From Symsagittifera roscoffensis (Eukaryota > Xenacoelomorpha > Acoela > Convolutidae): a stretch of 64,000 nt of DNA. Below, piece by piece: positions 53,201 to 61,439 of this stretch. The stretch spans positions 53,468,213 to 53,532,212 of the forward strand of contig NC_087068.1 of assembly GCF_963678635.1 (NCBI RefSeq), read 5' to 3'. Made by a program: the position numbers and the translations under genes. Within the stretch, counting starts at the first letter, position 1; each line of letters starts with the position of its first letter. A model generated the notes under the pieces. The model worked only from the letters and a program-made list of their open reading frames with translations. It was not told where the DNA came from and made no database searches.

Positions 53201-55720
53201 ATATATTCTTCCTGATAGTGGTTTCAGGTGTTTTCTTTGTTGGTTATATATTGGATAAAATTTTGAAAAGAATGGTGGTTGTTTGTTTAATCTTTGAAAA
53301 AATGTTAGGGATGTGTCTTTTGCTTTTGTGTATTTATCTTTGATTAGTATTTTACTGTTTAATATGTTGATTGTTGGTATATATTTAGTGATAAATGGTA
53401 TTCCAATGATATTGTGTTTAATATCAGTGATATGGAATATTTGTTTAAATGGTTTAATTAAAATTTTATTTTGCTCCATTGTTCTTGTGGGGAGAAGAAA
53501 TAAATGAATTTTTCCATAGTTTACCAATGTTGATCCTTGTGCTGTTGCTAGTTTACTGGAGGTTTCAAGAGGTGTTAGCTTTGGGTGTGAGGTTTTTATT
53601 TCATTCCATGTGGGAATGTTTATTATATTTGATTCTGCTCCTGAATCAATTAGAAAATCAATTTCAAGATCTGGTGGTTGAAATTCTTTGCTTCTTGGAC
53701 TTTCTAAAAGAAATGGTATTGTCCAAATTTTTTCTTTGGGTTGTTCTTTTTGTATGTTTTGATAGATGTGATTTGTATTCAAGCATTTTGTTTTGTCATT
53801 CTCATTGGGTTGATTTGTAGTGTTAATTTCATTAGTTTTTTGCGTCGTCGGTGTGGAATGGATGGGTTCAATATAATAATTGTGAAGGAGTTCTGATTGA
53901 TTTTCATATATGTGTGATGAAAATGATTGTTCATATATAATAGGTTCATAGTCATTTTCGACTGCTATCATATTGATGGAGATAGTGTTTTCTGTTTCAC
54001 TTTCTGAGTCTGATGATTCACAGTTTATTTGATTGAGTTGTAACGTATCATTTACTGTGTCATCAATACCTGGAGGGTCTGATGTTGTTTCTGGATTTGA
54101 TTGTACTTGATTTATATTCCTTTGATGTTTAGGTGTACTACTTCTATGGCGATTATTAGAATTATTATAATGGTTATTATTCCTGTGTGGTGATTGGGAA
54201 TAATTTCTATAACGATTATTATAACTTGAATGTCGATTTTGTGAATTATTTCGTGATCTGTTTTGGTAATTATTGTTTGGTCTGTTATAGTTCGATCTAT
54301 TATATGAGTTATTCCTTGATTGATTGTTCGGGTAATTCTGGTTTCGGTTGTTTGAATAACTTCTATTCCGATTATTGGAGTAGTTTCTATTCCTATTGTA
54401 TGATGAATTTCGTGATTGATTGTTTGGATAGTAATTATTTCTTGATTGGGAATTAGATCTAGAAACAAATCGTGTTGTATTTGAATTTGATCTGGAGTAG
54501 TTATTGCGATTATTTGGTCTATTGTAGTGATTTTGTGATGAATTTTGCGTATTTCTTCGTTCTGGTGATCTTCGTCTATAACTTGAGTTATATGGTGATT
54601 GATTTCTTGTATAATTTGTATTGTTCGGGAGTGGTTTTCCTGAACTGTTGTTGCTGTACACAGTTTTGTTCGGTAGATTTTGATCTTTTTTCATGTATTG
54701 ATAGAATGATTTATTTGGTTCTTTATATTTTTGAGGTTTATTTTGATTGTCTTGCTGTTTTTGTCTACATTCAGAAATACTATGTCCGTATCGTCGGCAA
54801 TAATTACACCATTTTTTGAAAGATGGTTTGCCTTTAAATTTTGGGTGTTTTTCGTAAATATTGAGTATTTCAGTGATTTTTTCAACGAGGTCTGTATCTG
54901 ATTCCTGTATATTGTTGATACTTGTGGTATTTGTTTCGATTCGGTTAACATATTGTAATTTCAGATTTTCTGTTTCTTCGAGTTTCATTGTGATTTCTGC
55001 TTGTTCTAGTTTGTCTACTAGTTTTCGAAAATCTAAATCGGGTTCTCGAATTGAAGAAGGATGGGATGCTCTCTTTTTTATTGCTATTTTTCTTAATTGC
55101 GGTGTTAAGGTCATCATTAAGATTTCTGTCATCTTTGTGTTTTTATAGTCGTGTGTATTTAATGAATATGCTTTTCGAACTAGTGTTTCGATGCGTACTG
55201 CTAATTGCTTGATGGTTTCATTTGGTAATCTGCGAATTTCATTACATAAAACTCTTTGTTGTTGTTTGTTTCTTTCGGAGTCGAACATTTTTGAAAATTC
55301 TTGTGTAAACCTTTTCCAATTTGATTTTATTTCTATAGGCAATACTGAAAACCATTTTTGGGCTGCGCCGTCTAAAGTTGTTTGTATCAACGCTGTGCGT
55401 CGATGTATCCAGTTTTGATGTAGTGGCGTATTAATTGGTTCAGGTCCTATATTTAAAATCAAATTTGCTGTTACTGCATTTAAATAGTCTTCTACAGAAT
55501 ATTCAGGGTCTGTTCCTGTGAATACCATTAAAGGTTTATTTGATGTTATTGATGATCCACCCATAAGGTATGGATTCATTGTCATTTGTAATGATTCTGC
55601 TGCATTTGGCATTTGAGAAAAATTTGAAAGTTGATTTCTTGTTATTTCGTGTTGTTGAAGATAATATGGGAGTGGTATTTCATTTTGCATTTGTGTCGGT
55701 TGATACGAGTGTGTGATCAT
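50258..55720 (-). CDS. gag-pol: Gag-Pol polyprotein: capsid, NC, protease, RT, RNase H, integrase N-half
   Basis: 1820 aa. A Ty3-type capsid region lies at about 75-250 (WIHRRTALIQTTLDGAAQKW ... W-K-R-F-x-x-E-F). One CCHC knuckle follows (C305-x2-C308-x4-H313-x4-C318), then an unusually long Asn/Arg/Ser-rich linker (about 355-540). Protease has IDSGAESN (D692). RT has FTTADMNSAYNQ (D1137) and YLDD (1200-1203). RNase H has CDAS (D1349), E1392 and FTDH (D1419). Integrase begins with HHCC (H1712, H1719, C1749, C1752) and the first catalytic Asp in FDTKGP (D1784). The frame then stops at TAA. It is in frame with the 516-aa ORF upstream, eight codons after that ORF's TAA, so it may be made by readthrough as well as from its own ATG. 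Confidence 0.96.
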   Translation of the reverse strand: MITHSYQPTQMQNEIPLPYYLQQHEITRNQLSNFSQMPNAAESLQMTMNPYLMGGSSITSNKPLMVFTGTDPEYSVEDYLNAVTANLILNIGPEPINTPLHQNWIHRRTALIQTTLDGAAQKWFSVLPIEIKSNWKRFTQEFSKMFDSERNKQQQRVLCNEIRRLPNETIKQLAVRIETLVRKAYSLNTHDYKNTKMTEILMMTLTPQLRKIAIKKRASHPSSIREPDLDFRKLVDKLEQAEITMKLEETENLKLQYVNRIETNTTSINNIQESDTDLVEKITEILNIYEKHPKFKGKPSFKKWCNYCRRYGHSISECRQKQQDNQNKPQKYKEPNKSFYQYMKKDQNLPNKTVYSNNSSGKPLPNNTNYTRNQSPYNSSYRRRSPERRNTQNSSQNHYNRPNNRNNYSRSNSNTTRFVSRSNSQSRNNYYPNNQSRNSSYNRNRNYSNNRNRSYSNNRNQNYPNNQSRNNSYNRSNYNRPNNNYQNRSRNNSQNRHSSYNNRYRNYSQSPHRNNNHYNNSNNRHRSSTPKHQRNINQVQSNPETTSDPPGIDDTVNDTLQLNQINCESSDSESETENTISINMIAVENDYEPIIYEQSFSSHIYENQSELLHNYYIEPIHSTPTTQKTNEINTTNQPNENDKTKCLNTNHIYQNIQKEQPKEKIWTIPFLLESPRSKEFQPPDLEIDFLIDSGAESNIINIPTWNEIKTSHPKLTPLETSSKLATAQGSTLVNYGKIHLFLLPTRTMEQNKILIKPFKQIFHITDIKHNIIGIPFITKYIPTINILNSKILIKDKYTKAKDTSLTFFQRLNKQPPFFSKFYPIYNQQRKHLKPLSGRIYNFSIKQVHQYDKKQNKQQLYMSDFEFKPIHKFFKITNSSIKYLKNSNSDIISLHVYNNTPYQVTLPLGLLGYCETNATISPIYEKAYRVNNILQLLDICQSTILNEELSINNIISNEKRNTDYFTKTPYFKPTFNINNYTENQQKFLTMFNFQHSQITQDEFEKLAKQLIKYSSVYATSKFDVGKISSSLHLPLKPDAVFKKQRASKVPIHLHDKVNRILDILEQYNIISPVNKEEQPKGNTFINPVIILAKGESLKIVLDARYLNSLIDESKCNWPIEPIQVILTKINGKYFTTADMNSAYNQMPLDEQSRRLTQFVIGNQQYEFNRLFYGISIGPAAFSAFMSKIFRPLILKKNAITYLDDVFMQSQTKEEMFNVLEQYHQILQNENLKAAPDKSHFFLTRVKFLGHNIERKTITPLKSRIDAIQKLQPPTNKKKIQEFLGMLNFLSKYVYKMQLYLRPFYNILRQQNNFEWNTEHQARFEEIKKLLTEQISNTIPNSNQPFYAMCDASNFGIGAALLQSHNGTNKMNLISANSRLFTQAELRLSTLMRECTAIIYTLTEYEFLILGSKHPTVLFTDHKPIIFLFTQKSNPNHQVYRCQLILMKFPNLHIVWTAGKNLALPDTLSRNTPPELLTRKTTIEIPKNIKFYLAKNETSPRLECKYAVKTDVEQSQINNLQHFPLYLNCQNNHYEVDLLGTSTFKPIPYSQWIKNNTQQKRVKQHSHKKDLFPLIEKENLTDKINLSGPQTNDSKYTINQVFDLHDPLDTIPLSKLEIENIFLPPTETITISTLKQYQNLDPVIRQLKSWHKYKTKPVKADTTILGNKTLLRYFRKFNNTTINENTDLLEYKLNESTVPCLPLSMILIAFNISHTQNIKGHSGSEKTYSNFIQNFYFPNAPIWIKVLCNDCIVCQLNKPYPNQKQIAQKQVFKGQSLYFNHRISFDTKGPISPSSEGNSYIILIVDAFTHYVALNPVPHCNA

Positions 55721-55744
55721 TGGGTTTTGTTGCTGAATTGGTTG

Positions 55745-55747
55745 TTA
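55745..55747 (-). promoter_or_regulatory. Candidate readthrough stop 2 (TAA CAA CCA)
   Basis: TAA followed by CAA-CCA fits the CAR-YYA context known from tobamovirus leaky stops. The frame continues for eight codons to the Gag-Pol ATG. Readthrough would fuse the 516-aa ORF to Gag-Pol. Confidence 0.55.
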
Positions 55748-57295
55748 ATTTTGTGTATCTATCGGTTGTGGAGAAAAAATTCTATGATTTGTATGTGGTT
55801 TCTGTACTCCTTGTCCACGATATTCTTGATTATATGGTGCAAATATATCTGGTTGTAAAAAATCATCATCTGAGGATAAGTAATCCATTTGATAAGATGT
55901 TTGTTTTTTATTTTTATTTTGTTGAAAAAATGGATAGTTTTCACTACGATCCTGTGAAGGATGTAAATTTGTTTGAAAATTTACCGAATTAGTTTGTGTC
56001 ATTGGGTTATCCCAGTTTCGAGATCTTGTATAATTATTAAAATTTTTTCGTGGGGAATAATTTGTTTTTGATGGATGTGTGTAATTATAATTATGTTCTG
56101 CAAAATTGTTTCTAGTGAACGTTTTACGTGTTTTTGACGGTATTGTCATGGGTCTGTATGTTTGATAATCCATGTGTGAATATTTTGGGGCAACCGAAGG
56201 TTTAACGGTTGATTGTAAGGTTACTTGTGTTTGTGAAGGGTTTGTATTTCTTGGTGTTGTTAAATTTGGACGTATTGGTGAAATACTTTGTTGTGTAGTT
56301 GTTGTGTGTACGATTTCTTCATTTATGAAGTGTGATGGTGTCTGGATATCTTGTTGAGTGAGATTTCTAGTTCCATTGAGGTTTTCATTGTGTATGACTG
56401 TGGAGTTTAAACTATTATTTTGCATATCAGGTAAAAATGTATTATAGTTTAATTTTGTTGCATCAATGGTTAATGGTATTACTCTTACATAATCTCTTAC
56501 ATAAGATATCGTACTTATTGCTTGACTTGAGATTGATTGTGGGAAGTTTATGAATGCGGGATGAGACCATTCGGGGTCCCAAACATAGTCTGATTGTTCT
56601 GTGATGGCAGTATCATCGTTTGAGTTTTGGGGTCTAAAACTTTTTCTTGCTTGTGAAATTAAATCAATATTATGTGTGAAATAATCTATTATGAACCATG
56701 CCAAAATTTTTTGTAAGTCGTGTTTTGTATGTTGTGAAACTTCATCTTTCGTGAAATTTTCTTTAATTATATTTAGAAAACTAGAGAGTAGTGTGATTTC
56801 ATGTCGTACTCTTATATGTTTAGATGTTTCTGTCGGTGAAATATTTGGGATTGGGATTTCGTTTTCTAATATCGAGATATAACTATATATTATTGCAAAA
56901 ACTTCATTGGTGAATATGGAGTTTGCTCTTTGTGAGTTATGATATTGTATGCTTTTTATATATTCTGAGAATACTTTTGAGAATTCTAAATCAAGGTCGT
57001 CTGTTTGAATTACATATTTGCTGTGATTCTGGTTTGGTGAGCTGAATTCTATGGAGTAGATTCCGTATTGTTGTGTTAAGTTACATATATCTTTCAAATA
57101 GTGATCGATAATTTGTCTTTTGATTTTTACATCTGGGAACTCTGTTTTACATGGACTGATTCCGGGTTCAAACAAATTTAAGAGTAAATTTTTGCAAAAT
57201 ATATGCTGTCCTCTATCAGTGGTTGCATCTACGATAAAGGGGAAGATATCATCATCATCTGGACTTTCTTCACCTGGGGTGTGTGTTGAGCTCAT
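55745..57295 (-). CDS. Retrotransposon 516-aa ORF upstream of Gag-Pol
   Basis: The product begins with an acidic stretch (EESPDDDD), then about 260 residues with a folded look (alternating hydrophobic helices, about 30-270), then a Thr/Ser/Asn-rich region and a basic Asn/Arg/Tyr-rich tail (about 380-450) ending in an acidic SSDDD segment. I recognise no family; by position it could be a matrix-like N-terminal Gag part, with the basic tail binding RNA. It shares one frame with the ORFs on both sides. Its terminator TAA is followed by CAA-CCA, the CAR-YYA leaky-stop context, and the frame stays open into Gag-Pol. No PTAP, PSAP or PPxY late motif is seen. Confidence 0.8.
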   Translation of the reverse strand: MSSTHTPGEESPDDDDIFPFIVDATTDRGQHIFCKNLLLNLFEPGISPCKTEFPDVKIKRQIIDHYLKDICNLTQQYGIYSIEFSSPNQNHSKYVIQTDDLDLEFSKVFSEYIKSIQYHNSQRANSIFTNEVFAIIYSYISILENEIPIPNISPTETSKHIRVRHEITLLSSFLNIIKENFTKDEVSQHTKHDLQKILAWFIIDYFTHNIDLISQARKSFRPQNSNDDTAITEQSDYVWDPEWSHPAFINFPQSISSQAISTISYVRDYVRVIPLTIDATKLNYNTFLPDMQNNSLNSTVIHNENLNGTRNLTQQDIQTPSHFINEEIVHTTTTQQSISPIRPNLTTPRNTNPSQTQVTLQSTVKPSVAPKYSHMDYQTYRPMTIPSKTRKTFTRNNFAEHNYNYTHPSKTNYSPRKNFNNYTRSRNWDNPMTQTNSVNFQTNLHPSQDRSENYPFFQQNKNKKQTSYQMDYLSSDDDFLQPDIFAPYNQEYRGQGVQKPHTNHRIFSPQPIDTQN

Positions 57296-57313
57296 TTTTT
57301 CGTTTGATGACTG

Positions 57314-57316
57314 TTA
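57314..57316 (-). promoter_or_regulatory. Candidate readthrough stop 1 (TAA CAG TCA)
   Basis: TAA followed by CAG-TCA fits CAR-YYA. The frame remains open through six codons to the ATG of the 516-aa ORF. It is the same arrangement as at the next junction downstream. Confidence 0.55.
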
Positions 57317-57736
57317 ATATGTAATTATCAATGTGTCTAATTGGTTGATTCCAATTGTATAAATGTACTGGTTTGTGTTTATATTGCTTTTTATTCTTCT
57401 TTTTCCTCTTTTTGATGAATTTGAAGTTGTTTCTGAGTCGGAAAAATATAATTGATCGAGAATGGGGCAATTTTTATCTATAGATTCTTTTAATTTATAA
57501 AGTTCGTCTAAACTGCTGGTTTCTGATTCTGAAAATGCGTTGCGGTTTTTGGAAAATCTTTTTCGTGTAATTTGTCTTTGTTTGGTTATTATTTTTCTTT
57601 TTAGTGTTTGTCGTTTTGTTCTGATATATCCAACTGTTTGTGTGTGTGGTGTGATTACAAGATCGTATTTTTTGTTATCTATTTCACAATTGTGTAAAAC
57701 GATTGTTTGTTTATTTCCTAGGTTTTTAAATGACAT
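57314..57736 (-). CDS. Retrotransposon 5' ORF, basic 140-aa protein
   Basis: It opens at ATGTCATTT, with an in-frame TAA 22 codons upstream (57769-57767). The N-terminal ~35 residues look folded; residues 38-64 are strongly basic (RTKRQTLKRKIITKQRQITR), suited to nucleic-acid binding or nuclear entry, followed by an acidic Ser/Glu patch (about 68-76) and a second basic run near 108-116. No family recognised. It is in frame with the 516-aa ORF and separated from it by a TAA in CAR-YYA context, so it may be the N-terminal domain of a readthrough product. Confidence 0.65.
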   Translation of the reverse strand: MSFKNLGNKQTIVLHNCEIDNKKYDLVITPHTQTVGYIRTKRQTLKRKIITKQRQITRKRFSKNRNAFSESETSSLDELYKLKESIDKNCPILDQLYFSDSETTSNSSKRGKRRIKSNINTNQYIYTIGINQLDTLIITY

Positions 57737-58964
57737 AAGGTTTAGGATGACGGATGCAAAAGGTTGTTAAATGATTTCTATTTTCTTAGACAGTTAGTCC
57801 TTACGATTTTTTGGTTAGCCTAACCTGGGTCTATTTGTTCAGGGTTGGGGAGAAAAGTATATCGATTCCGAAGAATGATTTTATACTTTCTCGTGGCTAG
57901 TATAAGCTAAGGTGTTAACTTACTTAATCTTACTTAAGGGTAGTGATTGTGTTCAGGGTTGGAGAATAGTAAATCGATCCACAAGGTTCAGGTATAATTA
58001 GAACGCGAGTAGTTCGTTAGATACTATTTTAAACTTACTAAGTCTAAGATTTATCCTGGGTCTGGTAAGAGGGGGGATCAAGTGAAGGATGAATAACCGA
58101 AGTTCTTCACTGTTTATCCTAATTTGAATGATTAGTTTTGTTCAAAAATTTCTGTTAGTCCTGGGTTTTTAGAAAGGGTTGGATAGTGAATCGACGTTTG
58201 AGGTCGTTAGACACTAGCTAAGTGGGTGGGGGAGAACAAAATTGTTCTTTTTGATCCAAGGAGAGGCCTTGATGATCAAGTTTTAAATTTAATTAAATAG
58301 AAAATGATTTAAGATCCAAGGATGAGCCTTGATGATCTGATTTTAAATTTAAGTGAATTTAAGTTTAAAATGATTTAAATTTGTGTAGAGAAAAGATTTA
58401 GTGTTTTTATGATATTAGTGAGCTTATGAATGCTGTTATGTTTAGGTGATGAAGCTGGAACAACAGGATGATTTATAATTACTAACCATTTATTGTCATG
58501 CTACTAATTTTTATTTTGATTTTTCAATAAATATTTTTCAAACATGTTTTGTATATTACTGCAGAATTTAGGAAAACGATCTGAGATCTCTTTATCAATC
58601 GTTATTGTATATTAATAATTTGGTTTAGCGCCTGAAATGATTTTGAAGATTGACTTCAAGATTTTATGTTTCCAAATGAAAATCTAAATTCATTGCTAGT
58701 AGTATTCTAAATACAAAAGTTTGTGTTGGCTTTTGCCAAACTATCATATAACTATATGGTAAGTTTCTACTTTGTCGTATGTCGTCTCTGGTTCGAGGTC
58801 TTCTTGCAATTCCGGGTAGTTCTCTTATCGTTCGGAATATTGGCTTTGATCTATTGAGTCGTAGAGACATTTCGATTAAATTATCGTCGTGTAACATTTT
58901 AAAAATGTTTTGTCTAAATTCTAATCTATTTTTGGTTAATTCTAAGCTATTAAGGTCTTGTTCG
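57737..58964 (-). other. 5' leader of the retrotransposon, with internal repeats
   Basis: About 1.2 kb without a convincing gene. On the plus strand a motif GGGTTGG-GA-A-TA-ATCGA recurs at about 57842, 57956 and 58176. A 60-66-bp unit (GATCCAAGGA, GCCTTGATGATC, TTTTAAATTTAA) is duplicated at 58253-58312 and 58313-58378. Such repeats in a leader are candidates for packaging or translation elements. Splice-donor-like GTAAGT occurs on the sense strand at 57923-57918. A 77-codon sense frame at 58897-58664 could be an upstream ORF but has no supporting feature. Confidence 0.55.
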
Positions 58965-58982
58965 AGACTTATGGTCGCACCA
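58965..58982 (-). other. Primer-binding-site candidate
   Basis: Two bases after the 5' LTR the sense strand reads TGGTGCGACCATAAGTCT, which would pair with a tRNA 3' end finishing in GGTCGCACCA. TGG directly after the LTR is the hallmark of a PBS. The T-loop-like CTCGAAC follows about where expected but one base out of register, so I do not name the tRNA; an arginine type is only a guess. Confidence 0.65.
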
Positions 58983-58984
58983 GA

Positions 58985-59394
58985 TGAGTTAGGACCGAAG
59001 TGTATAACTCATAGAGTAATTTCGGATAGGGTACACCGTCTGCTCGTCACGCTATCTTATTTTCGGCCGGATAGATTCGTGCAACTTCTTAGTCTAATAC
59101 CAATCCTAATCTTACTCTTATACTATCTAGTCTCAGGTTGTTTAACTAGTCTCTGCTAGGCTCAATAGATCTAGGGTATACTGGTTTATTGCGGTTGCTG
59201 AAGTCTTCTTGGAGAGTCAACTAATTTCTAAGTTAAATTCAAATCTCTCTGGTGCTGAAATTACAAGTAATTTCAGCACTTACAAATAAGTGGATTGTTA
59301 GTCAGATGGATCATGATTGGTTAATATTAAATACTTTACATTGGTAAAATATCTAATTTATCCAATCATAAAATGTAGTTTAGATCAGGTTCCA
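58985..59394 (-). repeat. 5' LTR (right copy)
   Basis: 410 bp, identical to the left LTR except at 59185. In sense orientation transcription should start in this LTR. CCAAT-type motifs stand near its beginning, TATAAG at 59122-59117, and the 13-bp hairpin at 59252-59279. I see no perfect AATAAA on the sense strand. Confidence 0.97.
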
Positions 59395-59398
59395 ATAG
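59395..59398. repeat. Target-site duplication ATAG, right
   Basis: Partner of the ATAG at 40522-40525; see there. Confidence 0.92.
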
Positions 59399-59510
59399 TT
59401 GTGGTGAAAATTTTTTTTTAAATCAAATTTTCACACTTGATAAGCCTTGCCTCTTTTCAAGAATCACTCTGGGTAATTTTTAGTTGAGATCAAAATCAGA
59501 GTGTGCTGAA
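59399..59510 (+). mobile_element. Foldback element, inner half of the left arm
   Basis: TTGTGGTGAAAAT, TTTTCACACTTGATAAGCC, TTGCCTCTTT and GAGATCAAAATCAG are the complements of blocks at about 59610-59730. Together with 40365-40525 this makes the complete left arm once the retrotransposon and one ATAG are set aside. Confidence 0.8.
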
Positions 59511-59609
59511 ACTTTCAGAGTGAGTACCCGGTTTGACAAAAAAAGCTTATCATACAAAACCATACTATGAAAAACATGCTTATGATACGATTCCCTTTAG
59601 AATCAATTT

Positions 59610-59885
59610 AGAGGCAATTTGTTTGTGATTTTGATCACAAATAAAAGTTAACCAGAGTAATTCTTGGAAAGAGGCAAGGCTTATCAAGTGTGAAAATCTG
59701 ATTTAGAAAAAAAACTATTTTCACCACAACTATTTTTTGAACAAGAAACCATATTCGTTCTTTAAACGAATATTTTTTAAGTGAGCATTTTCACAACTTC
59801 GTTTAGTATTTTTGAATATTTGTTACATAAATTGTTCTAGCTCTCGAAAAGAACATGGAAAGATGCTCGTTGTTTTTTTTTCATC
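59610..59885 (+). mobile_element. Foldback element, intact right arm
   Basis: This arm is the uninterrupted mirror of the two left-arm pieces, from CTGATTTTGATCAC-like sequence through GGCAAGGCTTATCAAG, TTTTCACCACAACTATT and ACGAATATTTTTTAAGTGAGC to CTCGTTGTTTTTTTTTCATCTT. The centre (59511-59609) contains short copies of the AAGCTTATCATACAA motif also found in the inverted-repeat elements. Confidence 0.8.
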
Positions 59886-59929
59886 TTATACACAGCGTCT
59901 TTCTTTTTTCCTATGAAATAATCTGAGGG

Positions 59930-61400
59930 GGAGTTTCAAGCTTCCGCGAAATGTCTAATCAAGCAACAATTTTAACATATTAAGTCTGCACATTATTAAG
60001 TCCAACTTTGGACCCAATTGTTAAAAATTGACCTCTTTGGTTGGCCTGTTTGGCTGAACACTGCTGTTGCTAAAAACTAGGCCCAAATTTCAATATCTTA
60101 ACCAGCTCCCCACTGCAAGAATTACAGGACCAAAACTGGCTCAATTAGCTCAAAGTTCAGCTCAATAAAACTTTTTTTTTTGCGCAAACTTGGGCTCTTT
60201 CAGCCCTTTTAAAAGTTATTGGAGACTCATTAAATCCCAAACCGAGTTAACGTGGACCAATAATTGGGGCCAAAAGCTGAAAATTTGGGAAATTTAGCTC
60301 GTTTCGCCAAAAACTACAACCCTATAACTCCTTTTGTTAAAAAAAATAGGCTCATTCAGTCCCGTTTTGAAAAACTGGGCTAATTGAGCCTCATATAAAG
60401 AAGTTGGGAACCAGCAATAGAAGGTTTGGCCTAATTTGCTGGACATTGGTCTCATTTGGCTCCTTTTGCTAAAAATGAGCTCTTTCAGCTAGTTTATCTG
60501 AAAAATTGTCTCGTTCAGCTTCCTCCTTGGAAAGAAGACTAATTTAGGGACCAGAACTCAATTTCGAAACAATGTTATAATTTTGAAGCTCTGTTATACT
60601 AGCTAGTTTACGCCTTCAAAACAAGATTTCTCACACTTTGGCCCAGTTAGGCCCTTTCAAATAGTTTCTTTTAGCATATGCCAAAAATTTTATTTGCTTT
60701 TAGATATCAAAAAATGCAAATTCAATGTCTCGTGACTGTAGTTGCCAGTTGGTTTACTTAAGACTTTGTCATACGCAAAATAAACCACTTTTTTTACTTA
60801 GGGGGGTGGGAGAGATGTTTTCAAAAAAAATGGCTATGCGATCAGTGCGCGTGCGAAGCAAATTAGTTAACAAGACTGCTCGTGTTAGCGCAAAGATCTG
60901 GATGTTCAGATATTGATATGTGTTCAAAAATAATTTGAATTGCTTAGCTTTATTTTTCAGATGTCTTTTATTTGATTTTAATTAATTTAAGTTGCCGATA
61001 ATAAACGGATGTTGAAGCAGGTGTTTTAGCCCGAGTCTTACAGGATACGAGAGTGCATCGTATTTTTGGTCCGCCGACCAAGACAGGAGCAGTTCCCGGA
61101 TATGAGAGCTGACCTTGGAGCTCTCACCTCTTCTCGCTTTATAGGGGGCAAGGATGCTCTCGCTAGATTTCATAGCGAGAAAAACCAAGATAGTAACCAA
61201 TGAATTTTCTGGCGAACAAAGATCAGTGTGTGAGAAAAGTCGAAAACTGAAATACCGAAACAAAGTCCATAAGTTTACATCTAGTCATACATTGATATCA
61301 GCTAAACTAGTCAATCGTCTCAATCTTTTTGGTAGAGATTTGAATCTCATCGAGAGTGGCATTAAAAAACACAACGACTGTTGTCAGAACGAAAACAGTT
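59930..61400. other. Diverged region, no confirmed gene
   Basis: From about 60000 to 60660 words such as GGCTCATTTAGC, GGGCC and AATTGGGC recur irregularly, possibly an old tandem repeat. Two overlapping frames on opposite strands (61263-60982 minus, 93 codons; 61154-61408 plus, 84 codons) have mixed, protein-like composition, but I can assign neither and overlapping frames cannot both be judged. I see no splice structure that supports them. Confidence 0.4.
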
Positions 61401-61439
61401 CAAATTAAGGTATCTTTCACCTTTGATGGATTCTAATAC

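Larger units (their letters stand above)
40526..59394 (-). mobile_element. 18.9-kb LTR retrotransposon with envelope-like and extra ORFs
   Basis: The element has 410-bp LTRs with TG...CA ends and one mismatch between them, an ATAG target duplication, a primer-binding-site candidate and a weak polypurine tract. The pol order protease, RT, RNase H, integrase is that of the Ty3/gypsy group and of retroviruses. In sense order: leader (58984-57737), 140-aa ORF, 516-aa ORF, Gag-Pol, two small membrane ORFs, a methionine-less 377-codon ORF, an envelope-like glycoprotein in two frames, a 602-aa ORF and a 1.6-kb 3' region. It is roughly two to three times the usual size for this group. The sense strand is strikingly poor in G. 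The copy is young by its LTRs but carries at least one clear lesion, in integrase. Confidence 0.95.

Noticed and set aside
58664-59159. Frames of 77 codons (minus) and 126 codons (plus) at the 5' LTR and leader
   Set aside because: The plus frame runs through the LTR antisense. The minus frame lies in the leader without family features and is mentioned only as a possible upstream ORF.
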